A stretch of 64,000 bases of DNA from Cyanosarcina radialis HA8281-LM2 (GTDB lineage: Bacteria; Cyanobacteriota; Cyanobacteriia; Cyanobacteriales; CCAP-1448). Positions within the stretch are counted from its first letter, which is position 1; the number at the start of each line of letters is the position of its first letter. Made by a program: the position numbers and the translations under genes. The stretch is from contig JAHHHA010000020.1 of NCBI GenBank assembly GCA_019359615.1, positions 51,963 through 115,962 on the forward strand, given 5' to 3'. Below the pieces are notes generated by a model, which worked only from the letters and a program-made list of their open reading frames with translations, searched no databases and was not told the origin of the DNA. Positions 25,472 through 33,500 of this stretch are shown piece by piece.

Positions 25472-25747
25472 TTGTTCTGGAGTTTGCCAGTTCAGTTCGT
25501 AAGTGGCATGAGGATATACAGCTTGCAGTCGCTCTAAAATCGTACTAATTTGAGAGAAAAGATTTGAAACTCGATCTTTGGCGCTATCGGTTTGAGGATC
25601 GGATATCGGCTCGATCGCCTCTATTTGCCCTGCCCTCGTCCAGATTTCGATCGCCGATTCCCAGCCTCGATCGCCGCTAACAATTTGGCGACAGTGTAAC
25701 GCACCACTAAAGCTGTGTAATTTTAATTATGTATTTCGTATTTTCGT

Positions 25748-26182
25748 TCAATTATTCTTCTCAGCTTGCTGCTTTGATGGGTCAATTTTCTCCACATTGG
25801 TTGCTCTAGTCCAACCTTTAAGATCGGCATCTGGAACTTGCACCTGCAACCACTCTTTATCGTCGCTGGTTGCAAGAACGATTACTTCTTGTTCGTGGCC
25901 CACGCTGCCAACTCTCTCTGCATCTTGTTCGGGTTTTTCGCGCAATCTCACGCCTTTAGACCAAGTAACTTTGGCTTTGTAAGTTCCAGGTTTTAAACCG
26001 TCTTTTTGAGAGGCAGCAGATTTTTTGTTACCTGGTTTAGGCTTTTCTTCAGCAAATATAGGCTTTGAGGGGGAAACCGTCAGCCGATTTAAGAAGTAAT
26101 AGGCCACACCAGCACTAGCACCTAATAGCAGACTAATACCTAAAATAATCCCAAGTAGAAATTTGACTAAGTTTAAGAACAT
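25748..26182 (-). CDS. Membrane-anchored SH3-like (SH3b) domain protein
   Basis: This is a 144-residue protein. Residues 5-33 are one hydrophobic helix (VKFLLGIILGISLLLGASAGVAYYF), probably a membrane anchor. A basic/proline linker (PSKPIFAEEKPKPGNKKS) follows, then a bacterial SH3 domain at about 70-130 (YKAKVTWSKGVRLREKPEQDAERVGSVGHEQEVIVLATSDDKEWLQVQV). Such domains often bind cell wall peptides. It lies between the ycf46-like gene and the Nth-Ung gene on the same strand. The exact role is unknown. Confidence 0.85.
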   Translation of the reverse strand: MFLNLVKFLLGIILGISLLLGASAGVAYYFLNRLTVSPSKPIFAEEKPKPGNKKSAASQKDGLKPGTYKAKVTWSKGVRLREKPEQDAERVGSVGHEQEVIVLATSDDKEWLQVQVPDADLKGWTRATNVEKIDPSKQQAEKNN

Positions 26183-26185
26183 AAG

Positions 26186-26230
26186 TAAGGAGTTTAGAAG
26201 TCAGAAGTCAGAAGTCAGAAGTCAGAAGTA
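26186..26230. repeat. Iterated AGAAGTC/AAGTCAG intergenic repeat
   Basis: The sequence is TAGAAGTCAGAAGTC iterated four to five times in 7-bp units between the SH3 gene and the ycf46-like gene. It belongs to the same class of short tandem motifs found at about 20215-20260, 35480-35510 and 54330-54370. The copies are uninterrupted and have no spacers, so this is not a CRISPR array. Confidence 0.8.
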
Positions 26231-26259
26231 TAGAGTTCAAACTTCTCTCGCCCTCTCTC

Positions 26260-27771
26260 TCAGAGTTGCCGCCCAATGCGATCGCTCAAACTGCTATGTC
26301 TGGAAGCTAAACGCGCTTTCCCCGCTGCTGCCCAATTTTGCAGAAATTCGATTTGCTCTTGGGCAGTTCTAGCCAAGGGGACGATCTGACTAGCAGATTC
26401 TAGAATATCATCTGTAGTAAAGTCGCGGTTTTGGCTGAAACCGATGTGCATCGCTTCAATCAAAGTTTGTTCGATTTCGGCTCCCGAAAAATCGGGGGTT
26501 TCGTATGCTAGTCGGTCTAGGTCGTAACTTTTGATGTTGTGAGGTCGCAGTTTGGATAAGTGTACCGCAAAAATTGCCCGTCGTTCTTCTTGACTGGGCA
26601 AGCCGACGAAGAAAATTTCATCAAATCGTCCTTTGCGAAGCATTTCTGGGGGCAAAGCTTGGATATTATTGGCCGTAGCTACCACAAATACAGGCGATCG
26701 CTTTTCGGCTAACCAGGTGACAAAAGTACCAAATACCCGACTGGTAGTACCAGAGTCTCCTTTACCATCGGCACCGGAAAAGGCTTTGTCAATTTCATCG
26801 ATCCACAGCACGCAGGGGGCTAAAGCTTCTGCTAGCTGCACCATTTGCCGAGTGCGAGATTCCGATTCTCCTACTAAACCAGCAAACAAGCGTCCCACAT
26901 CTAAGCGCAATAAGGGTAAGTGCCAGTGATGAGAAATCGCTTTGGCGGTAAGAGATTTGCCAGTTCCTTGAATTCCCACTAAGAGCAAGCCGCGCGGATA
27001 GGGCAAGCCGTATTGTCTGGCTTTTTCGGAAAAAGCACCTCCCCGCCGCAGCAGCCAGTCTTTGAGGTTATCTAACCCGCCGATGTCAGAAATTCTCTCG
27101 GTAGTGGGGTAAAAATCTAAAATTTGCGTCTGCCGAATTGTCTGGCGTTTCTCTTCCAATACCAGTTCGACATCTTCTGGTTGAATTTCCCCGTGAGTGG
27201 CAATCGCTCGCGCCAACACCCGCCGAATGCGCTCTAAAGATAGTCCCTGACAAGAACGCACCAGTTCGTCTAAGACTTTGCTATCTAAAAAGCGATCGCT
27301 CGTTGCTAATAGGCGTTCGATCTCGGCTTGAATTTCCGCCGCTGTCGGGAGGGGAAACTCCAATACCGTCAACACTTCGCTCAAATCTGAAGGAATGTCG
27401 ATTTCTGGGGAGAGAATGACGATATTTTTAGGTTGAGATTTGAGCGATCGCGATAAGTTCCGCAATTTCCGAGATACCGAGACATCGCTTAAAAATCGGT
27501 GAAAATCTCGTAAAATAAACACTCCAGGTGAATCTGGGGCGATTTTTTCGATTTTTTCTAACGCTTGCAACGGGTTGCGGCGGGCAGAGCCTTCATCGTT
27601 AGGATTGCCTTGGTAGCCATCGACAAAATCCCAAATATAGACGGGGCGGTTGCCTTGGCGTTTGGCCGATTGCGCGATCGCCTGCTCTAGCCGTTCTTCT
27701 TCTAAGGTGGGAATATAGATTGACGGATAGCGGGCACAAAGTAGGAGTTCAAATTCGTCGCTGAAAGTCAT
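26260..27771 (-). CDS. ycf46: Ycf46-like AAA+ ATPase
   Basis: This 503-residue protein has an N-terminal ATPase-like half (residues 1-220, with [13 protein letters not shown], a degenerate Walker B) and a C-terminal AAA domain. In the latter are Walker [18 protein letters not shown] near residue 260, Walker [15 protein letters not shown], sensor FVVATANNI and the arginine-finger region [15 protein letters not shown]. This layout matches Ycf46, encoded in red-algal plastids and in cyanobacteria; a Synechocystis homologue has been linked to inorganic carbon uptake regulation. It follows yceD on the same strand. Confidence 0.87.
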   Translation of the reverse strand: MTFSDEFELLLCARYPSIYIPTLEEERLEQAIAQSAKRQGNRPVYIWDFVDGYQGNPNDEGSARRNPLQALEKIEKIAPDSPGVFILRDFHRFLSDVSVSRKLRNLSRSLKSQPKNIVILSPEIDIPSDLSEVLTVLEFPLPTAAEIQAEIERLLATSDRFLDSKVLDELVRSCQGLSLERIRRVLARAIATHGEIQPEDVELVLEEKRQTIRQTQILDFYPTTERISDIGGLDNLKDWLLRRGGAFSEKARQYGLPYPRGLLLVGIQGTGKSLTAKAISHHWHLPLLRLDVGRLFAGLVGESESRTRQMVQLAEALAPCVLWIDEIDKAFSGADGKGDSGTTSRVFGTFVTWLAEKRSPVFVVATANNIQALPPEMLRKGRFDEIFFVGLPSQEERRAIFAVHLSKLRPHNIKSYDLDRLAYETPDFSGAEIEQTLIEAMHIGFSQNRDFTTDDILESASQIVPLARTAQEQIEFLQNWAAAGKARLASRHSSLSDRIGRQL

Positions 27772-27779
27772 TTACTAAA

Positions 27780-27862
27780 GTGTGGAGTGTGGAGTGTTGA
27801 GTGTGGAGTTAAGAATTTTTTCTTCCCTCCCTTGTCTTCCCCCTTTCCCCCCTCCTTTTTGG
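27780..27862. repeat. GTGTGGAGTGTTGAGTGTGGAGTT...CCCTCCCTTG repeat block
   Basis: Iterated GTGTGGAGT/GTTGAGT units followed by AGAATTTTTTCTTCCCTCCCTTGTCTTCCCCC. On the minus strand this reads as a G-rich GGGGGAAGACAAGGGAG, AAGAATT, then AACTCAACACTCCACACT, the same compound unit as at 36384-36480 and inside rnpA and uvrC. It lies between yceD and the ycf46-like gene. Confidence 0.8.
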
Positions 27863-27868
27863 TTTCGA

Positions 27869-28375
27869 TTAATTAGAAAGTTGTTTTTTCAGTGCTTCCA
27901 AAGCTTGCCAGCGTCGATCGACTGTAGATTCGATCGCGTCCATACCAGCAGGAATAACTCCTAGACAATCTCGATCGCATAATTGTCGCAGCGGCATCGC
28001 CAGACATAGCTGTTCGTACAACCATTCATCTGGGTGAAAATAGCCGTCTGGTGGCAGGGTTTCCATTAAATCTTCTAAAGGAGTTTCTCGCTCTAGCGGC
28101 CCCGTATCCGGTCCCTCGGCAGATTCATCTAACCAGATGATTTCTGAAGTATCGATCGCTAAGCGATAGTTGTACTGTTGCAAGCACCGATGGCAAGTTA
28201 AAGTCACGATCGTTTCGGCTTTTCCCAAAACTTCCAGGTAATTCCCCCGATGCTTAACTATCATCCTGCCTTTGACTGGTGTTAAAGTTTGGAGATCGAG
28301 GATCGACTCGTGAATTTGAATTACCTCTTTTTGCTCTGGCGCTTTTGCTATCCGGGGAATGTGAATCGCTTCCAT
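27869..28375 (-). CDS. yceD: YceD family (DUF177) protein
   Basis: This 168-residue YceD/DUF177 protein belongs to a family tied to 23S rRNA accumulation and, in many bacteria, adjacent to rpmF. It shows the four-Cys arrangement in two pairs, VTLTCHRCLQQY and LCDRDCLGV, with the conserved acidic middle LEDLMETLPPDGYFHPDEWLYEQLCLAMPLRQLC. It is located downstream of jag on the same strand, the usual cyanobacterial cluster. The C-terminus WQALEALKKQL is conserved in the family. Confidence 0.92.
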   Translation of the reverse strand: MEAIHIPRIAKAPEQKEVIQIHESILDLQTLTPVKGRMIVKHRGNYLEVLGKAETIVTLTCHRCLQQYNYRLAIDTSEIIWLDESAEGPDTGPLERETPLEDLMETLPPDGYFHPDEWLYEQLCLAMPLRQLCDRDCLGVIPAGMDAIESTVDRRWQALEALKKQLSN

Positions 28376-28428
28376 AATCCTAAATTACGCTCTGTGGCTC
28401 TTCCTATGCCCTATGCCCTATGCCCCAT

Positions 28429-28932
28429 CTACGTTAACGCTTTGCGAACAACTAAGCGCCGATCTGGTTCCTGCCCTCGACTGAAGGTTTCTAAATCTTC
28501 GCAATCTTGCAGAATCGTGTGTACTTGTCGCCGTTCGGCGGCTGAGAGGGGAGTCATGACAAATTCCTCGCCCGTCTCGCGAACGGTGTTGGCGGCATAG
28601 GCCGCCATCGCTTGTAGCTCTTCTTGACGGCGGAGGCGATAGCCGTTTAACTCGACAGTGTATGCCGCTTGCAAATCTGATTCTTGATTCAAATTGAGAA
28701 TGGAATTAGCCAGATACTGAATAGCATCAATGGTTGCGCCTTCTGCCCCGATCAAGATATCGATTTGTTCGGCTGTTAGCGTTTGCCCGTCAATTGTTAA
28801 CCAGTGGTTGGGATCTGATTCCACTGCTGAGGCACTAGCTGGCTGCTCCAGGGTGACTGTGGCAGCAAATCCAGCTAAGTGCAAAAGTTTTTCTAACCAC
28901 TGCTGACCCCGCTCTAGTATGCGATCGCTCAT
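28429..28932 (-). CDS. jag: Jag/KhpB family RNA-binding protein (KH and R3H domains)
   Basis: This 167-residue protein carries a KH-like domain with LIGAEGATIDAIQYLANSILN (GxxG as GAEG) and a C-terminal R3H domain, MAAYAANTVRETGEEFVMTPLSAAERRQVHTILQD. KhpB/Jag proteins bind many RNAs and affect cell elongation and division. The N-terminal Jag-N domain is replaced by a short helical segment, as in other cyanobacterial members. It sits immediately downstream of yidC (5-bp gap) and is probably translated from the same mRNA. Confidence 0.93.
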   Translation of the reverse strand: MSDRILERGQQWLEKLLHLAGFAATVTLEQPASASAVESDPNHWLTIDGQTLTAEQIDILIGAEGATIDAIQYLANSILNLNQESDLQAAYTVELNGYRLRRQEELQAMAAYAANTVRETGEEFVMTPLSAAERRQVHTILQDCEDLETFSRGQEPDRRLVVRKALT

Positions 28933-28937
28933 AGCAA

Positions 28938-30257
28938 TTACCCCGATGACTTTTTCTTAGAACTGCTCGGATCGAAACCTAGAGATTTTCCATCGTTGGG
29001 GCCTTTTGGTTGTGCTTTCTGCTGTGATTTTGGGGCTGGGGCTGGCTTGCCTTTTTTATCTTCTGGCTTCTTGGCAGGGGTTGCCGATTTTGTCGCTGCG
29101 GGTTTAGGCGGTACTTGTTCTATTTTCTTGGCGTTACTCGCTTCAAACGGCAATGCTTCGCGTCCTTTCTCTTCTTTTTCTTGCTGGTCTACTAGTTTTT
29201 GCAGGTTTTCCGGTAGAGGTTCTTTAGAGAGAACGTATGTTTGGGCTGTCTGAAAAATGTTGCCGATTACCATGTACATCAGCACTCCCGCTGGCAGGGG
29301 AAAGAATAAAAACATCCCAGAAATCATCAGCGGCATGATTTTGTTGATGCTCTCTTGCTGCGGATTGCCAGTACCACCACCTTGCCCGGAAAGTTTTTGA
29401 CTCAGGTAGATGCTCACGCCATAAAACAGCACCATCCCCAAGATGTCCCAATTTATCGAGCTATCTTCTGGGTTGACAACTCCGACTTGTCCTAAAGCCT
29501 TAATGAAGAGAAATCCTTTATTGGCTGCCAGTCCGGGAATTGTACCCTGAAGGGTGACATCTCCAGGTTGCAAGGCTTGTAAAGTGCCATCGGGGTTAAT
29601 TTTGACTCGTTCTTCGCCTTTGCCTTTGAGGACTTGCCAGCGAGGGGTGAGATTGCTATCTGGATATTCTTTGGCGATCGCTTCTAATGGTTTGCCAGCG
29701 GTGGTTTGAAATTCAACCTTGGCTTTTTCCCCCACCGTTAAGCTATTGCCACCTGGGAGCAAGGCGACTACTGGTGCGTGTACGCTATCGGCAAAGTAAA
29801 TGTTTTGTGGCTTGGTAGTAAAAGCTTGAGGTTGAATCTTCTCGATTTGTTCTTGCGGGTAAATTTGCAAGTTGACGGTGTAGTTGATATCGGCAAACGG
29901 CGACCCCCGCAAAGTAGCGAATAAGGCAAACAGCACTGGCATTTGCACTAACAAGGGCAAACAACCAGCTAAGGGGTTGCCAAATTCTTTGTATAGCTTG
30001 CCCATCTCTTCCTGCTGCTTGGCAGGATTATCTTTATAGAGGGCCTGTATTTCTTTGATTCGCTTTTGCATCAGCGGCTGCGTGACGCGCGATCGCTTCA
30101 TTTTCCGCAGCGAGTCGGCTACCAGCGGGTAAAGAGCAAAGCGAATTACTAAGGTTAAAGCGACGATCGCTAACCCATAGCTCGGCACGATCCCGTAGAA
30201 AAAATCCAGGATCGGCAACATGACGTTATTGGAGAGAAAACCTACACCAAAGTCCAT
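28938..30257 (-). CDS. yidC: Membrane protein insertase YidC/Oxa1/Alb3
   Basis: This 439-residue YidC inserts proteins into the plasma and thylakoid membranes. The transmembrane core includes [24 protein letters not shown] with the conserved Arg of the hydrophilic groove, the coiled cytosolic hairpin [31 protein letters not shown], then [23 protein letters not shown] and late helices ([45 protein letters not shown]). A periplasmic domain of about 130 residues with a beta-rich stretch sits between TM2 and TM3. The tail is long, Lys/Pro-rich and basic, suited to ribosome contact. Confidence 0.96.
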   Translation of the reverse strand: MDFGVGFLSNNVMLPILDFFYGIVPSYGLAIVALTLVIRFALYPLVADSLRKMKRSRVTQPLMQKRIKEIQALYKDNPAKQQEEMGKLYKEFGNPLAGCLPLLVQMPVLFALFATLRGSPFADINYTVNLQIYPQEQIEKIQPQAFTTKPQNIYFADSVHAPVVALLPGGNSLTVGEKAKVEFQTTAGKPLEAIAKEYPDSNLTPRWQVLKGKGEERVKINPDGTLQALQPGDVTLQGTIPGLAANKGFLFIKALGQVGVVNPEDSSINWDILGMVLFYGVSIYLSQKLSGQGGGTGNPQQESINKIMPLMISGMFLFFPLPAGVLMYMVIGNIFQTAQTYVLSKEPLPENLQKLVDQQEKEEKGREALPFEASNAKKIEQVPPKPAATKSATPAKKPEDKKGKPAPAPKSQQKAQPKGPNDGKSLGFDPSSSKKKSSG

Positions 30258-30436
30258 TCGTTTTCAGTCAACCTAAGAGATTGTAAATTTTTCTAAATAT
30301 CTAAATATACTCTATCGAATTTCGTTTATTACCGATTTAACTTCTTGCTAGAGCATATAATATTGAACCAAAATTTAACTTTGGTTGAGGCAGCCATTGG
30401 CATCGAACTACTGTTTTAGGTAGACATCTAGCCTTT

Positions 30437-30465
30437 TGTGGGACGGGCATCTTGCCCGTCCCACA
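30437..30465. repeat. Perfect 13-bp-arm inverted repeat (GGGACGGGCA...TGCCCGTCCC)
   Basis: TGTGGGACGGGCA (30437-30449), a TCT loop, and TGCCCGTCCCACA (30453-30465). It lies downstream of the PH-domain gene within the 228-bp gap before yidC. A related copy (GACGGGCAAGATGCCCGTCCCAC) is at about 32478-32500, and looser relatives with GGACGGCTATCCCAC are at 24060-24075 and 33300-33322. It is an interspersed palindromic element; in this position it could also attenuate read-through from rnpA to yidC. Confidence 0.8.
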
Positions 30466-30485
30466 GTAAATCGAGTTTTCCGGCT

Positions 30486-30875
30486 TTACCGATTTTCAGC
30501 TATAGATTGGCCGGTTCTAGCCATCACTTTCTCGTTAATGTAGTCGTAGACTTCCCGAAATCGAGGTACGGCTTTTAATTCCAAGCGAGTGCCGTTTTTG
30601 GTTGTCAGCACCATATCGCCCCATAAACCCAGCCCTCTGGGGACTTTGACTGCTTTGACGACATCCGTATAAATAATATCGGTGCGATCGCGCCCCAACC
30701 ATCCTCCCGTGACGGAAACCCGACGATTGGTGATCCGGTAGCGCAGCCACAAGGCCCTGACTATTGCCCCCACAGTTAAGGGCAAACAAATCACCGTAAA
30801 TCCTAACAGGATGTTAATAATCAAATCGCCAATGTGGGGACCACCCTCAAAGTAGACTTCCTCACGAATGCCCAT
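30486..30875 (-). CDS. Bacterial PH-domain membrane protein
   Basis: This 129-residue protein has one or two hydrophobic segments near residues 15-45 (IGDLIINILLGFTVICLPLTVGAIVRALWL) and then a bacterial pleckstrin-homology domain (bPH2/DUF304): YRITNRRVSVTGGWLGRDRTDIIYTDVVKAVKVPRGLGLWGDMVLTTKNGTRLELKAVPRFREVYDYI. It overlaps the rnpA end by 14 nt and precedes yidC, a cluster order conserved in cyanobacteria. Its role is not known; the context suggests membrane protein biogenesis. Confidence 0.9.
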   Translation of the reverse strand: MGIREEVYFEGGPHIGDLIINILLGFTVICLPLTVGAIVRALWLRYRITNRRVSVTGGWLGRDRTDIIYTDVVKAVKVPRGLGLWGDMVLTTKNGTRLELKAVPRFREVYDYINEKVMARTGQSIAENR

Positions 30876-31329
30876 GTAGCACCTCAGCTTCTGCCAACAA
30901 CTGCTCTAATTCTCGCAAAAAATCGTCATAATTGCACCCAGTAGCAGTCGATCGAACTGTGACGACTACTAACCATCCAGGGGCTATCTGGGGCAAAATC
31001 TGCCGCAAAGCCGCCCTAATTTGCCGTTTGATGCGATTGCGAACCACAGCTTTTTTGCTAACTTTCAGCCCGATGGAAATGCCAATTCGAGTCGGCATTG
31101 ATGAAAGTGTTGACTGTGAAGTGTTGAGTGTTGAGTGTTGAGTGTTGAGTGTTGAGTTCAAGAACTTAGAATTGCTCCCTTGTCTCCCCATCTCCCCATC
31201 TCCCCGTCTCCCTTTCCCTCCTAACTGCAAACACCTTACGGTCAAATATGCTCCGTTACGGTTGCGGCCGCTTTGGTAGACTTTTTTAAAATCTTGTCTG
31301 CTTCGGAGTCGATTAGCTTTAGGCAGCAC
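30862..31329 (-). CDS. rnpA: Ribonuclease P protein component with an in-frame repeat insertion
   Basis: This is the RNase P protein, which helps RNase P RNA trim tRNA 5' leaders. The termini are normal: MLPKANRLRSRQDFKKVYQS at the start and the RNR motif region VSKKAVVRNRIKRQIRAALR later. At 155 residues it is about 40 longer than usual. The excess, residues about 37-76, lies between CLQ and PTRIGISIGLKVS and reads [18 protein letters not shown] followed by [18 protein letters not shown]. It is encoded by an interspersed repeat (about 31104-31220) that also occurs between genes and inside uvrC. The insert falls in a loop before a core strand, so the protein may tolerate it. It starts 9 bp after rpmH. 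Confidence 0.95.
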   Translation of the reverse strand: MLPKANRLRSRQDFKKVYQSGRNRNGAYLTVRCLQLGGKGRRGDGEMGRQGSNSKFLNSTLNTQHSTLNTSQSTLSSMPTRIGISIGLKVSKKAVVRNRIKRQIRAALRQILPQIAPGWLVVVTVRSTATGCNYDDFLRELEQLLAEAEVLHGHS

Positions 31330-31338
31330 GATGAGCCA

Positions 31339-31476
31339 CTAAACTGTCAGCCGATAGCGCCCTCTAGCGCGTCTGGCTTTAACTACCCGACGACCGTTTT
31401 TGGTTCGCATCCGAGCGCGAAAGCCCAATTTTCTTTTTTGTTTGCGGTTAGTCCCTTCTAAAGTTCTGCGAGTCAT
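31339..31476 (-). CDS. rpmH: 50S ribosomal protein L34
   Basis: This is a 45-residue frame, [20 protein letters not shown] to [10 protein letters not shown], the complete and highly basic L34. The motif [15 protein letters not shown] and the C-terminal [13 protein letters not shown] match the family. It is first in the rpmH-rnpA-PH-yidC-jag-yceD cluster and is separated from rnpA by 9 bp. In many bacteria rpmH lies near dnaA/oriC; no DnaA boxes or dnaA were recognised here. Confidence 0.97.
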   Translation of the reverse strand: MTRRTLEGTNRKQKRKLGFRARMRTKNGRRVVKARRARGRYRLTV

Positions 31477-31648
31477 AAGCGATAGCTCCTGCTGAAATTA
31501 TCGATCGCTGAGAAAAAGCGGCGATCTATAATCGTACCATTGCTGAGATTGTAATGGTACGATCGAGTTTCTTGAGTCTGGGAGAGGAGTTAAGAACTCG
31601 CTTTGACTGCGATCGATTACAACGCTTTTTATATGCAACACACCTGGG

Positions 31649-31676
31649 GTAGGGGCGCAATGCATTGCGCCCCTAC
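31649..31676. repeat. Perfect 28-bp palindrome (GTAGGGGCGCAATG + reverse complement)
   Basis: The 14-base arm GTAGGGGCGCAATG is followed directly by its reverse complement. A nearly identical copy in inverted orientation lies at 57320-57347, and about 20 bp of flank (CCAGG...TGTTG...AAAAA) is shared too, so the element is longer than the palindrome. It sits in the 299-bp gap between DUF2808 and rpmH, which holds no other recognisable feature except a likely terminator region near 31727-31745 (GGCGATCGCTC). Confidence 0.85.
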
Positions 31677-31775
31677 AAGTAATTTATATCTAGCAGATAT
31701 GCAACGAAAAACGATCGCCCTCTGAAAAGAATGAGGCGATCGCTCTTAGGTGTTATTCGATCGCGGAGATAGCGA

Positions 31776-32312
31776 TTAACTGCGATCGATGCCGATGATC
31801 CAAGTGCCTATATACTTAGGCAGCGGTACGTCTTGCAAGCTCAAAACCCGCAAGTTGAAGTAAAAAGTACCAGGCCAGTCAGGATTTTTGACGTTATCTA
31901 ATACTATTTCTACCTTGCTACCAGGCTCGATCGGCTGTTTGAGGTTAATTTGCAGAAAGTGATTTTCTTTATCCCAGTTAACTTGTTCTAACTCTACAGC
32001 TTTGCCTTTAACTCGCACCTCAACTTTGTTAGGATCGAACTTGCCCTTATAGTAATCTGGGTATGAGATCGTAAACTGCGATACGGCCAAATCGATTTTC
32101 TTGCTAGGAACGCGAAGGAAGTAAGTATCGTACAAATTAGTCGTTCCCCAACTCAAGCGGTAATTGAGTTCGTTTCTGCGCTCGATACCGCTAAAGATGG
32201 TCAATCCTGGTAATCCTTGTGCCGAGACGATCGCTGGCATTCCGGCGACGAAGCAGCCAGCCGCAACCATGGCAGAACATACGAGCCGCGTCGAGGATTT
32301 TGGTAAAAGCAT
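31776..32312 (-). CDS. DUF2808 domain secreted protein
   Basis: This 178-residue protein has a signal peptide (RLVCSAMVAAGCFVAGMPAIVSAQG). The mature part follows the cyanobacterial DUF2808 pattern: YYKGKFDPNKVEVRVKGKAVELEQVNWDKENHFLQINLKQPIEPGSKVEIVLDNVKNPDWPGTFYFNLRVL, ending in IGTWIIGIDRS. It is probably periplasmic and beta-rich. Function unknown; the family is largely restricted to cyanobacteria. It stands alone between the rpmH cluster and the methyltransferase. Confidence 0.88.
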   Translation of the reverse strand: MLLPKSSTRLVCSAMVAAGCFVAGMPAIVSAQGLPGLTIFSGIERRNELNYRLSWGTTNLYDTYFLRVPSKKIDLAVSQFTISYPDYYKGKFDPNKVEVRVKGKAVELEQVNWDKENHFLQINLKQPIEPGSKVEIVLDNVKNPDWPGTFYFNLRVLSLQDVPLPKYIGTWIIGIDRS

Positions 32313-32515
32313 ATACTCCCCACAACAGAAATTAGTATTCGATCTTGATGACGTACCCTAACAGAAAAAGTGCCTTTTAGTACAAAGGAGCGACATTTAC
32401 TACCAGCATACCGAAAAACTTTACAATTGAGTAATCTTTCTTATTTATTTCTGGGAGACATTCCCGATCGCAGATCGACGGGCAAGATGCCCGTCCCACC
32501 AGAAAAACAGGTAAA

Positions 32516-33253
32516 TTAGCGATAAAAGCACCATAATTCTGTAGTTTCCAGCGGATCGGCATAGAGACATTCAGACTTGATAAAGCCGTGTTTTTGAGCC
32601 ATCGATCGCCAAGTTTCCTGGGTTTCAGGAAAATCGTAGTTCGACATATGGCGATCGACCTCCGAAATATCTTCCGGTGTAAGCTCTAACCAATCTTGGC
32701 GGACGTTATTTAGATAGCGTTGGATGTATGCTTCTCGACTCTCATCGGCGCGATGCACGGCATCAATTAGCAGAAAAACCCCACCAGGTTCGAGGAGATG
32801 GAAAATCTGACCGATTGTATAGTCTTTTTGCTCTAAGGATAAATGATGCAGGACAAAGGAAGCAAAAACCAGATCGAAGTGCTGGCCTGCCAATTGAGGG
32901 ACTAATTCAAACAGATCGCCTTGAATTAATACCTGTTGACCGGGAATTCGGGCCAAATTGGTTTTAGCAATCTCTAACGCAGCGGCGGACAGATCGATCC
33001 CTTGGTATAACGCAATATTGCTATCTCTCAAAAACTGACTGGTAAAACAGGCATCCCCGCAACCGAGATCTAGCAACTTAAAGGGCTGTTGATAAAAGCG
33101 ATCGATAAACTCCCGCCAGATCTGGTAAATCTCCTGATGCCCCATGTAATTGTGCTTCAGGACTTTTTGATAGATCTGCCACTGATGGTTGAATAACTCA
33201 TTGGCAGGTGTAGCGGACTCGGCAGAATTAGTTACTCGATTCATATCCACCAT
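32516..33253 (-). CDS. Class I SAM-dependent methyltransferase
   Basis: This is a 245-residue methyltransferase. Motif I is LLDLGCGDACFTSQFL near residue 60, motif II has YQGIDLSAAALEIAKTNL, and motif III-like LVFASFVLHHLSLEQK and VFLLIDAVHRADES follow. The first 40 residues (NSAESATPANELFNHQWQIYQKVLKHNYMGHQEIYQIW) form a helical lid. The substrate cannot be inferred from sequence. It is divergent from uvrC. A GGGAATGGGACAGCC...GGCTATCCCAC inverted repeat lies just upstream. Confidence 0.9.
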   Translation of the reverse strand: MVDMNRVTNSAESATPANELFNHQWQIYQKVLKHNYMGHQEIYQIWREFIDRFYQQPFKLLDLGCGDACFTSQFLRDSNIALYQGIDLSAAALEIAKTNLARIPGQQVLIQGDLFELVPQLAGQHFDLVFASFVLHHLSLEQKDYTIGQIFHLLEPGGVFLLIDAVHRADESREAYIQRYLNNVRQDWLELTPEDISEVDRHMSNYDFPETQETWRSMAQKHGFIKSECLYADPLETTELWCFYR

Positions 33254-33500
33254 CGCGATCTCGTAGCAGTTTGCATAGACTTGTAGCTGTCGGGAATGGG
33301 ACAGCCTAGAGGGCTATCCCACAAGAATGTATTTTACTCAATTGAGAATTGCTATTCGAGAAAAGCTTGTTGTCCTTCCACCATAACTCGATGTAGCCCA
33401 GGTGAGGATATTTGGAGATTTTCGAGTGCGGAATTCTTCCTCTTGCCGCTGACCATAACAGCTATTGTGGAAAGTGAAGGGCGAACGCTACTACCATCCC

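Noticed and set aside
26186..26230. Short direct repeats considered as a CRISPR array
   Set aside because: The 7-bp units are contiguous with no spacers and no cas genes are near.
31339..31775. Replication origin next to rpmH
   Set aside because: No dnaA gene and no cluster of TTATCCACA-type boxes was seen, although rpmH is near oriC in many bacteria.
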